Positions 28,104-36,573 of a stretch of 64,000 bases of DNA are shown piece after piece. Numbering within the stretch: position 1 is the first letter of the stretch; every line of letters starts with the position of its first letter. Under the pieces are notes generated by a model. That model did not search any database, was not told where the DNA came from, and was given only the letters and a program-made list of their open reading frames with translations. The translations under genes were made by a program, and so were the position numbers. The stretch comes from an uncultured Clostridia bacterium (GTDB lineage: Bacteria; Bacillota; Clostridia; Oscillospirales; Oscillospiraceae): NCBI GenBank assembly GCA_946061515.1, contig CAMGRL010000002.1, forward strand, positions 34,847 through 98,846, given 5' to 3'.

Positions 28104-29393
28104 TCATCGCTTTTTCCGGCCGGTTGCAGGCGGTATTCCAGCCTCATCTCTGTACTTTGCGACCGTGCGCCGGGCAACTTCAAATCCTCTTTCTGAAAGG
28201 CTCTTACACAGTGCATTATCGCTGAGCGGGTGCTTCGGATCCTCTTCCCGTATAATGTTTTTGATCGCTTCAGTAATTTCTTCCGATGTTCCGCCGCCGA
28301 TCTCCTGTGTAAATAAGCGGGACATGGGAACTATCCCCCAGCGGCAGGCAATATATTTGTTCTTTACCGTCCGTGAAACGGTCGAAGGGTGTACGCCAAG
28401 TTTGTTTGCAATATCGTTCATGGAACAGGGGTGAATTTTTCCGCCCGTCTCAAAATACTCCCGCTGTTCCTGCGCCATCACCTCCGCGCAGGCGACGATC
28501 ATCTCTTTTCTCCGGTCAACACAGTCCAGCGCCCATTTGGCCTGATTGATTTTTTCGCGAAGGTACCCGCTCTCTTCTTCGCTCAGGTCCTTTCTCGAAC
28601 CCATCTGTTCATAATATTGATTTATGGTGTATTCCGGCATATAGCTGTCAAGTTTTACGACAACAGGCTCTCCGCCATCGTACGCGATCTCAACATCCGG
28701 CACGGCCCAAATGGTATATTTACCGTCGTCAAATCCATTTGACGGTACAGGATTAAGAGAGGCAATAAGCTTTTTCGCTTCAATTACCTTGCTTTCTTCA
28801 ACATTAAGCGCTTTTGAAATATGATTAAAATGACTTTTTACCAGGTGTTGTAAATATTCTTTACATATTACATAGGCCAGCGTCTCCTTCTTTCCCATGC
28901 GTTCCAGCTGGAGGCAAAGGCACTCTGAAATGTTGCGTGCGCCCACGCCGGATGGCTCCAGGCTCTGCAGCACAGTTAACGCCTCCGCGAACGCCTGAGG
29001 CTTTTTCTTCCATTCTTTCGTTCCGGTAATATTTTCCGGCAAAAATCCTTTCTCGTCCAGATTGAGAAGCAGAAGCCTTAGCGCCGCCGCTGTAGACTCC
29101 GGTAAATGGTAAAACTGTATCTGCTCATTGAGCGACATTTTCAGCGTATTTCGCACCTTGTCCGGTATCGGCAGCTCAAGATCCTGGCCGTTCTGCATCC
29201 GAACTCTCCCGCAGCCTGAACTGGCAATATATGCGTCCGCTTTCCGGGGCTTTTCGTCAATCAGCGGGTTTTCCAGGCTCAGCTCATGCATATACTCTTC
29301 CAGTTCCTCTGCACCCATCTGCAGCAAGCTCATAGATTGATACATGCGCTGACCCAAAATCTGTTTTGTTTCTCTGCTAAGTAATATCTCCAA
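28104..29393 (-). CDS. rpoN: RNA polymerase sigma-54 factor
   Basis: 429 aa; N-terminal Q-rich region (QILGQRMYQSMSLLQMGAEELEEYM), HPSTVSRTVKNKYIACRWGIVPMSRLF, RpoN box-like ARRTVAKYRDEAGIP. Confidence 0.96.
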   Translation of the reverse strand: MEILLSRETKQILGQRMYQSMSLLQMGAEELEEYMHELSLENPLIDEKPRKADAYIASSGCGRVRMQNGQDLELPIPDKVRNTLKMSLNEQIQFYHLPESTAAALRLLLLNLDEKGFLPENITGTKEWKKKPQAFAEALTVLQSLEPSGVGARNISECLCLQLERMGKKETLAYVICKEYLQHLVKSHFNHISKALNVEESKVIEAKKLIASLNPVPSNGFDDGKYTIWAVPDVEIAYDGGEPVVVKLDSYMPEYTINQYYEQMGSRKDLSEEESGYLREKINQAKWALDCVDRRKEMIVACAEVMAQEQREYFETGGKIHPCSMNDIANKLGVHPSTVSRTVKNKYIACRWGIVPMSRLFTQEIGGGTSEEITEAIKNIIREEDPKHPLSDNALCKSLSERGFEVARRTVAKYRDEAGIPPATGRKKR

Positions 29394-29644
29394 TTTTTAC
29401 GCCTGCCAGTCTGTCTTTACCTGTCTGCTATTCAAACAGATCTTCCTTGTAGCAAGAATTATACCATACAGCTGCGTTTTTTTCTCTTTTCTGCAGCCAT
29501 TTCTCTTTTTTTAACAAAATTTCCGGGATGCATTTTGCCATAATGAACAATTACTTTTTTCATAAATATACGCAAAAAGTTATATGCCATTCCAAAAAAC
29601 GGAATAGCATACAATATGTGTAATAAATATTAATTTTTACCGTT

Positions 29645-29932
29645 TTACCTCTTTTTATCTTCATAAAGCGCTCGCCGGCATTTGGGACAAGTCTTCCATT
29701 TAAGCATGTTTATAAACAGATGTTTACCGCAATGCGGGCAGCGCGCCCACACGGCGCCAACAGCAATACCCGCACAGAGAAGGGCTACAGTAATGGTAAG
29801 GGTAAAGGTGTACAGGGGCGTACCTTCTTCAACGAGGAAAATTCCGGAGACTCCGACGGCCAGACCGGCAAGCAGCAACCCCAGTGCAGTATATTTTGCA
29901 GTTTCAAATTTCATATCGGCAGCTTCTTTCAT
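29645..29932 (-). CDS. Small membrane protein with C-terminal zinc ribbon
   Basis: 95 aa; two hydrophobic segments, CPHCGKHLF...CPKCRRAL. Confidence 0.6.
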   Translation of the reverse strand: MKEAADMKFETAKYTALGLLLAGLAVGVSGIFLVEEGTPLYTFTLTITVALLCAGIAVGAVWARCPHCGKHLFINMLKWKTCPKCRRALYEDKKR

Positions 29933-30303
29933 CTCTTTATCATGTGTATTATATCATATATGGTTTCTATCGTACAGCAGATTTTCTGTTCAACTCGCAA
30001 GCAGAGTACGATATAATTGATCCATCGGCAAATTTCCCCGCGAAAAAACATTATTTGTATGAAAACGCAAATATACGCTTTAATAAGCAAAGAACGATCC
30101 CCATAAGGGATACTCCGGAGAAATTTTGTCCCGAACCGGGGCTTGAACCTTTGTCCTGGTAGTCCCAAAGGAAAACTGAAAATTTTTTCTGGTCATTTAT
30201 AGTGGTTTTTCGTCGTTTCCGCTCGTTTTCTCTCACTTTTTATTCCTCTCTAATCTCGCATTTTCCACCCATTCCGCCCCTGGCTGTGGTCAGACATGTG
30301 GTC

Positions 30304-30360
30304 AAAAACGCTTCTCGCCCAAACCGGTGGTTTTTCACCGGCTTGAGGCGGGAAGCGTTT
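30304..30360. repeat. Long hairpin repeat, left copy
   Basis: aaaacgcttctcgcccaaaccggtggtttttcaccggcttgaggcgggaagcgttt; related to 35865-35922. Confidence 0.6.
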
Positions 30361-30719
30361 CGTGTTTCACGTTTGTTGGATTGTAACTCTATAAGGGAGG
30401 TTATGCAAGTGTTTTCTGACCGGAGAAAGGCGCATAATTGGGGCCGCAATAAGCAAAGAATAAAGTCTCCCCAACGCAGGAAGTCCTTTCAAATTTTGTG
30501 CTACACACGAAAAAACTTGCTCCAAAAATGTGATATCAAATTAATAAGTCGCTTTTTTGTGATTTCGATTAATTTCTACAGCTGATGCAGTGCAATTTAA
30601 GATTCGTCCATCAAATCATTCTTTTCAACATTTTCATAGTCTTTTTGTATGCTTTTGAAAAAATATTCTTTTTTCTTGCTATACATGTTCAGAAGTCAAT
30701 TCTCCCTTTGAGCCTTATT

Positions 30720-31967
30720 TTAATCAATCATGTCCAAAAAGTCCCATTTTCCACTTCCATCATATTCGCAGAAATAGTTGGCTTCAATATACTGATAGCC
30801 ATCTGTATATTTGGTATACTTGATGTAGTTTCCAAACAGCTGAGGATAGGCGATATTGGTGTCCTGAGTAATCAATGTAAGGTTAGAACCGTCTTTGTCA
30901 ATTCGATACAATCTATCACTATCATCTCCGTAGACAAAATAGATATGGTCATAAGACATCACCATGGCATTGGAGACTTGGTAGTTTGCCACTTGCTGGT
31001 TTTCGGAGCCATCTGGCTTAACTTTCCAAATGGTACGAACAGAATCCCCACCTGTGCCAGTATCACACACATAATAAATAAACTGTCCATCGTAAATAGG
31101 CATGTAAGAGTAAGCATCATTTAATTTTATGTCATCGGAACCATCAAGGTCGCAGACATGCAGAGAACTCTTATCATTATCATCCTGATATAGAATGCCA
31201 TCTTCAAAAACATAGAAGTGGAAAGTGGGTTTTGCAATGATTTCAGTTACATTGCTTCCATCTAACTCACATCTGTAGAGGTGGCAATACTCAGGGAGAA
31301 CTTTAATTTGACCGTTTTCGTCTTCTTCATACTCATAGTCATAATCGGAATAGTAATAAATCTGCCTGTTCACAATCTGCATTGAACCAAAAGCATCAGA
31401 TATTTTTTGTTTATCCTCGCCGCTGGTTTTCATTTTGTAAATTCCGTAGTCAGATCCATTAATATTCATGTAGTAGATATAGTTATCTACAATATGGATA
31501 TTGAGGGCAAAACCGTCATCAAGAACGGTAAAATCACTACCATCAGTACGCACCTTAACAAATTGCGATGATCCATCATAGTCCCATGCCTGACCATAAA
31601 TCCAGCCATTACTTTCTAGGAAAGATGCTCTATTTTGTATATTATTCTGCGCAAAGATGTTGAGGTACTTTTCAACTGCTTCCTCACCATCCTTAACCGG
31701 AACCCCATACAGGGGCTTGGTTTCGACAACAGCAGATTCATCAACTTTGCCACAGACAGAGCAGGTCATTACGCCATCTATGGATTCCCAAGTATGTTCA
31801 AGAGGTTCTCCATCAGTGGCATTACATTCAGAGCACGTCTTAGGGGAGGTACAAGTGGCATCAATCCATGTATGTTGATGTTCACCTACCTGCGGAGTAT
31901 CTCTTGAGCATCCTGTTAATAGAGCGATAACTATAGCAAGAGAAAAAAGAATGTGACGAACTTTCAT
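30720..31967 (-). CDS. DUF5050-like surface lipoprotein
   Basis: 415 aa; LLTGCSRD lipobox; repeated IYYxxxxxxxxIYKxxxDG beta-propeller-like repeats. Confidence 0.75.
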   Translation of the reverse strand: MKVRHILFSLAIVIALLTGCSRDTPQVGEHQHTWIDATCTSPKTCSECNATDGEPLEHTWESIDGVMTCSVCGKVDESAVVETKPLYGVPVKDGEEAVEKYLNIFAQNNIQNRASFLESNGWIYGQAWDYDGSSQFVKVRTDGSDFTVLDDGFALNIHIVDNYIYYMNINGSDYGIYKMKTSGEDKQKISDAFGSMQIVNRQIYYYSDYDYEYEEDENGQIKVLPEYCHLYRCELDGSNVTEIIAKPTFHFYVFEDGILYQDDNDKSSLHVCDLDGSDDIKLNDAYSYMPIYDGQFIYYVCDTGTGGDSVRTIWKVKPDGSENQQVANYQVSNAMVMSYDHIYFVYGDDSDRLYRIDKDGSNLTLITQDTNIAYPQLFGNYIKYTKYTDGYQYIEANYFCEYDGSGKWDFLDMID

Positions 31968-32180
31968 TGCTGTGCATCTCCTAATATTGAAGTGTCTTTA
32001 TATTATCAGAATTTTCAAATACTTTCAAGATACGACAAAGGGCACCAAATGTTTCTCAAAAATACCTGTGGCGCCGCATTATATACCTCTTTTTTAATCA
32101 GTAGGCGCAATAAATTACCTTTCCTTCTCCACCGTCGTATAGACAAAACCCATCACTTACCGATGGCCTTTATCAACTTT

Positions 32181-32930
32181 TTAAAGCGCCTCGAAATGAT
32201 ACCTGGGCTTGCCCAGGCTCTTTTTTCCGTACTCGATGGCTTCCGCAGGGCAGTAACAGATACAGGCCATGCAGTGGGTGCAGTCGCCGCCCCAGATTGG
32301 CTTGCCGTTTTGAAGGGTGATATTGTTCGTCGGGCACAGCGCGGCGCATTTCCCGCAGCCGATGCAGGCGTCGCTGGCGGTGAACGCCTTGGCCTTGACG
32401 CAGTAAGAATAGAAGATCGGATTCACCGGGCCGCTCATGAAGCGGTCGTAAAGATTATTGCGGGGCGGCGGGAATGCCTGATTTGCCGCGATGGCGGAGA
32501 GTGCACGGTCAATGTCCGGCTCCGCCCTGGCCACGATCTGCCGCGCCTCGTCCGCCTGGGGCGCGTCGAACATGGCAATGTAATTTTCAGGCATGATGAT
32601 CTGCGCCGTGCCCATATAGCTGAGCTGTTTCTCCCGGCAGAGCGCACGGTTGTACTTTGCCGCATTGCCGATCTCGCTGCCGCAGGTCATGACAAACCAC
32701 ACCCGCTTTGCGCCGGGGAATTCCGTTTTTATCAGCCAATCCCGTACGATGCGCGGAATGCGCCACGCGTAAGTGGGCGTGACGATAATCAGGCGCTCGT
32801 TCGTCTCGACCGGCGAAGTGTCGCCCGCTTTGATGCGGTCATTCATGCTGAGAAGCTCGTCATCCAGGGCGGCCGCGATGCGCTTTGCCACATACCGGCT
32901 GTTCCCGGTCCCGGAATAGGATAAAATCAT
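32181..32930 (-). CDS. EFR1 family ferredoxin (flavodoxin-like + 2x[4Fe-4S])
   Basis: MILSYSGTGNSRYVAKRIA; CIGCGKCAALCPTNNI...CTHCMACICYCPAEAIEYG. Confidence 0.92.
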   Translation of the reverse strand: MILSYSGTGNSRYVAKRIAAALDDELLSMNDRIKAGDTSPVETNERLIIVTPTYAWRIPRIVRDWLIKTEFPGAKRVWFVMTCGSEIGNAAKYNRALCREKQLSYMGTAQIIMPENYIAMFDAPQADEARQIVARAEPDIDRALSAIAANQAFPPPRNNLYDRFMSGPVNPIFYSYCVKAKAFTASDACIGCGKCAALCPTNNITLQNGKPIWGGDCTHCMACICYCPAEAIEYGKKSLGKPRYHFEAL

Positions 32931-33337
32931 ATCAAAATCCCCTCACAATGGTCAATCTCGTGCTGGATGATCTCCGCCGTCCAGCCGGTAAAGGTCCTGA
33001 GCCGCGTCTGGAACTTCTCGTTCTGCCACTGGACCTTGATGGTCTTGTAACGTTTCGTTTTTCGCGTGCCGGTAAGGGACAGGCATCCCTCCTCCGCCTC
33101 ATACGCCCCGGACTGCTTGACGATGACGGGATTGAACATGAGCATGTATTCCCCCTCGTTGTCAAAGACGATGATGCGTTTGTTGACGCCGATCATATTC
33201 GCCGCCATGCCCACGCAGCCGTCTTTATGGACGGCCAAGGTGTCCAGCAGATCCTGCGCCACGCTGAGATCATCCGCCGTGGCAGGCTCTGACTTCCGGG
33301 CAAGGAAAAACTGATCCCTGCAAATTTCCCGAACCAT
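32927..33337 (-). CDS. def: Peptide deformylase family
   Basis: 136 aa; EEGCLSL motif and HEIDHCEGILI motif; overlaps EFR1 start. Confidence 0.88.
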   Translation of the reverse strand: MVREICRDQFFLARKSEPATADDLSVAQDLLDTLAVHKDGCVGMAANMIGVNKRIIVFDNEGEYMLMFNPVIVKQSGAYEAEEGCLSLTGTRKTKRYKTIKVQWQNEKFQTRLRTFTGWTAEIIQHEIDHCEGILI

Positions 33338-33349
33338 GGTTTGTCCTCC

Positions 33350-33664
33350 TTATCCGTTCTTCGCCTTGTACTCCGCGCCCCAGGCCCACATGGCGTCCAG
33401 AACCGGTTTCAGGCTGTAGCCGGTCTCGGTGAGGGTATACTCCACTCTGGGCGGCACCTCGGCATAGACCTTCCGGGTCAGCAGGCCCTTCTCCTCCATG
33501 TCCCGCAGCTGGGCGGTCAGCACCTTCTGGGACACCGTGCCGATGGACTTTTTCAGCTCGCCGAAGCGCATGGTGCCATTCATCAGGTCCCGCAGGATCA
33601 GTACCTTCCACTTATCCCCGATGATCATCAGGGTCGTCTCCACCGGACATGCGGGCAAATTCAT
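33350..33664 (-). CDS. HxlR-type HTH transcriptional regulator
   Basis: MNLPACPVETTLMIIGDKWKVLILRDLMNGTMRFGELKKSIG...PPRVEYTLTETG. Confidence 0.92.
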   Translation of the reverse strand: MNLPACPVETTLMIIGDKWKVLILRDLMNGTMRFGELKKSIGTVSQKVLTAQLRDMEEKGLLTRKVYAEVPPRVEYTLTETGYSLKPVLDAMWAWGAEYKAKNG

Positions 33665-33799
33665 CACAAAGCCTCCAATAGTTTCTTTTTGGTAACTACA
33701 ACACATTATTGTGCTTACTTTACAACAGATACTTTTAGCCTTATTGTAAAGCCAGGCAAGGCGTAAGTCAAGCTGCAAAAACCATTGGAGGTATTCTTT

Positions 33800-34195
33800 A
33801 TGAAAAAAGTTGTTGAATTTCTGACTGCCAATCCCGTTCAGTATCTGGCCACCGTGGGCCGGGACGGAAAAGCCAAGTGCCGCCCCTTCATGTTCTGCTT
33901 TGAGCAGGACGGTAAGCTGTGGTTCTGCACCAACAACCAGAAGGATGTCTACAAGGACATGCAGGCCAACCCCTATGTGGAGGTCTCCGTGTCCAGCCCC
34001 AGCTATGCCTGGATCCGCCTGCACGGCAAGGCCGTGTTTGAGAACAACATGGCCGTCAAGGAGGGCTGCATGAACAACCCCATCGTCAAGGGCCAGTACC
34101 AGACCGCCGACAACCCCATCTTTGAGGTGTTCTATCTGGAAGATCCCCACGGCGTGATCGCCGACTTCTCCGGCAATCCTCCCTACGCGTTCTGA
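33800..34195 (+). CDS. Pyridoxamine 5'-phosphate oxidase-like FMN-binding protein
   Basis: MKKVVEFLTANPVQYLATVGRDGKAKCRPFMFCFEQDGKLWFCTNNQKDVYKDM. Confidence 0.9.
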   Translation: MKKVVEFLTANPVQYLATVGRDGKAKCRPFMFCFEQDGKLWFCTNNQKDVYKDMQANPYVEVSVSSPSYAWIRLHGKAVFENNMAVKEGCMNNPIVKGQYQTADNPIFEVFYLEDPHGVIADFSGNPPYAF

Positions 34196-34254
34196 TCACC
34201 GATACCCACTTCATTTTTTGGAGGAAAGATGGTACGATAGCGCGGGGTGATGTT

Positions 34255-35034
34255 ATGAACCAGGCTGAAAAAAGAGAATTTCTCATCCGGCGGCTGCTGG
34301 ATGAGAACGGGCGTTATAGCGGAATGGAAGTCCCGGCAGACGCATATGAACAGAAGCGCATGCTGCGCTCTCTGATGAACATCCGCCGCCCCGGAGCCAT
34401 CGACGCCGGATTTCTGACCGTGCAGGACGAATATCTGCGTCAAGAGATTGAAGCGTCAGGCATCACCAGCCTGGCCGATTTGGAGCCGGTTTGCGGGGAT
34501 TTGTACCTCTGGCAGGGCGATATCACCCGGCTGAGGTGCGGCGCCATCGTCAACGCCGCAAACAGCGGTATGACGGGCTGTTATGTACCCTGCCACGCCT
34601 GCATCGACAACTGCATCCATACCTTTGCGGGCGTCCAGCTCCGGCTGGATTGTGCCCGGCTCATGGAACAGCAGGGCCACGAGGAGCCTACCGGTCAGGC
34701 CAAGATCACCCGGGCCTACAACCTGCCCTGCGACTATGTGCTGCATACCGTCGGCCCCATCATTGAGGGCCGCGTGAGCCCGGAAGATGAGCGTCTGCTG
34801 GCCTCCTGCTACCGTTCCTGTCTGGAACTGGCCGGGGAAAACTTAGTTACAAGTATTGCGTTCTGCTGCATCTCCACCGGTGTGTTCCGTTTTCCCAATC
34901 AGCGGGCCGCCGAGATCGCCGTGGAGACAGTGAAGCGGTATAAAGCGGAAACCCAAAGCGAAATGAAGGTGATTTTCAATGTTTTCAAAGACCTGGACCT
35001 CGAAATCTACCAGCGATTACTGGCAGAAAATTGA
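34255..35034 (+). CDS. Zn-type macrodomain protein-ADP-ribose hydrolase
   Basis: 259 aa; DITRLRCGAIVNAANSGMTGCYVPCHACIDNCIHTFAGVQLRLDC...VLHTVGPI. Confidence 0.92.
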   Translation: MNQAEKREFLIRRLLDENGRYSGMEVPADAYEQKRMLRSLMNIRRPGAIDAGFLTVQDEYLRQEIEASGITSLADLEPVCGDLYLWQGDITRLRCGAIVNAANSGMTGCYVPCHACIDNCIHTFAGVQLRLDCARLMEQQGHEEPTGQAKITRAYNLPCDYVLHTVGPIIEGRVSPEDERLLASCYRSCLELAGENLVTSIAFCCISTGVFRFPNQRAAEIAVETVKRYKAETQSEMKVIFNVFKDLDLEIYQRLLAEN

Positions 35035-35848
35035 GCGGCTGAAGGCTGAGATACAAGGCGCGGACGCTATCCTCATCGGCGCGGGCGCCGGCCTTTCAAC
35101 CTCCGCCGGTCTGACCTACAGCGGCGAGCGATTTCTGAAATACTTCTCCGACTTCCATGCGAAATACGGCATTACCGATATATATTCCGGCGGTTTCTAT
35201 CCCTTTTCCTCTCTGGAGGAATACTGGGCCTGGTGGAGCCGGCATATCTACTATAACCGCTACGATCTGACGCCCGGAAAGCCTTATGCGGACCTGCTGG
35301 CGCTGGTCAGGGACAGAAATTACTTCGTTCTGACCACCAACGTGGACCATCAGTTTCAGCTGGCCGGGTTTAATAAGGCGCGGCTGTTCTACACCCAGGG
35401 CGATTACGGCCTCTGGCAGTGCAGCAAGCCCTGCCATCAGGCCACCTATGACAACGAGGCCGCTGTCCGCCGGATGATCGCGGAGCAAGCGGACATGCGT
35501 GTTCCCTCCGAACTGATCCCCCGCTGCCCCAGGTGCGGCAGGCCCATGACCATGAATCTGCGCTGTGACGACACTTTCGTTCAGGACCAGGGCTGGTATG
35601 CCGCCGCCCGGCGATATGAGGATTTCCTGCAGCGGTACAGGAACGGCCGCATCCTGCTTCTGGAACTGGGCGTCGGCGGCAATACGCCCGGAATCATCAA
35701 AATGCCTTTCCTCCGCATGGCCGCCCAGAACCCCAAAGCCACCTACGCCTGCCTCAACCTGGGCGAGGCCTTCACCATGAGCGGGCTTGAAGAGCAGTCC
35801 ATCCTGTTTGACGCCGATATCGGTAAAGTGCTGAGCGATTTGAGATAA
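34979..35848 (+). CDS. SIR2 family NAD-dependent protein (class M-like sirtuin)
   Basis: 289 aa; ILIGAGAGLSTSAGLTYSG, LTTNVDHQF, CPRCGRPM zinc motif; overlaps the macrodomain gene by 56 nt. Confidence 0.9.
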   Translation: MFSKTWTSKSTSDYWQKIERLKAEIQGADAILIGAGAGLSTSAGLTYSGERFLKYFSDFHAKYGITDIYSGGFYPFSSLEEYWAWWSRHIYYNRYDLTPGKPYADLLALVRDRNYFVLTTNVDHQFQLAGFNKARLFYTQGDYGLWQCSKPCHQATYDNEAAVRRMIAEQADMRVPSELIPRCPRCGRPMTMNLRCDDTFVQDQGWYAAARRYEDFLQRYRNGRILLLELGVGGNTPGIIKMPFLRMAAQNPKATYACLNLGEAFTMSGLEEQSILFDADIGKVLSDLR

Positions 35849-35864
35849 TTGAAGAGTGTAATGC

Positions 35865-35922
35865 AAAACGCTTCCCGTCCAAAACCGGTGATTTTCACCG
35901 GCCCAGGACAGGAGGCGTTTTG
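35865..35922. repeat. Long hairpin repeat, right copy (possible terminator of SIR2 gene)
   Basis: aaaacgcttcccgtccaaaaccggtgattttcaccggcccaggacaggaggcgtttt. Confidence 0.6.
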
Positions 35923-36167
35923 CCATCTTACACCAGCTCAAACTTTGCGGGGCAATAAGCAAAGAAATAGCTGTTTGCTGTCACTATATATCAAACTAAA
36001 AATCGTGTGATTTTATCATTTTCTTGCTATTTCTGCCTGAATGTGTTATTGTAATAAACAACGCTGTCAGGTGTTGGAACAGGCTTTGGCAGTATAGTCA
36101 CACAGGTCGGATGCTCTGCCAGATGGCGGAGTATTTTTCGTATATATGGTAAGGAAGGGATTCTTTT

Positions 36168-36380
36168 ATGGCTGTCAGTTATAAAAAGCTCTGGAAACTG
36201 CTCATTGACAAAGATATGAAGAAAAAAGACCTGTGCGCAAAGGCAGGAATCAGCCCAGCGTCCGTCACCAAAATGGGCCGCAACGGTCATGTCACTACCG
36301 AAATACTCCTAAAAATCTGCACGGCACTGAATTGCCAGATTGAGGACATTATGGAAATCAAACCGGATACTCTTGAGTAA
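36168..36380 (+). CDS. Small Cro/CI-type HTH regulator
   Basis: 70 aa; LWKLLIDKDMKKKDLCAKAGISPASVTKMGRNGHVTTEILLKICTALNCQIEDIMEI. Confidence 0.88.
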   Translation: MAVSYKKLWKLLIDKDMKKKDLCAKAGISPASVTKMGRNGHVTTEILLKICTALNCQIEDIMEIKPDTLE

Positions 36381-36573
36381 ACGGATGAAAATTATATTTA
36401 TCTTGTGAATAATGGGTGGTAACAATATGAGTACTACCTCTATTGTTTTCAAATGGCTATTGTGGATATTATCTGTTGTATATAAAATAAAAATTTAACT
36501 GTTTATAGCCAACCGTCCGCAACTCACAAAGACAGTATCAGTTATTCAGCTGTTAATTAACGAGGAAACTAAC

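Noticed and set aside
30120-30170. tRNA-like GGTTCAAGCCCCGG on the minus strand, considered as a tRNA or att site
   Set aside because: Could not form a convincing T-arm or acceptor stem; no full cloverleaf seen by eye. A tRNAscan/ARAGORN run would be decisive
35096-35962. 288-aa minus-strand ORF
   Set aside because: Antisense to the SIR2 gene; no recognisable motifs
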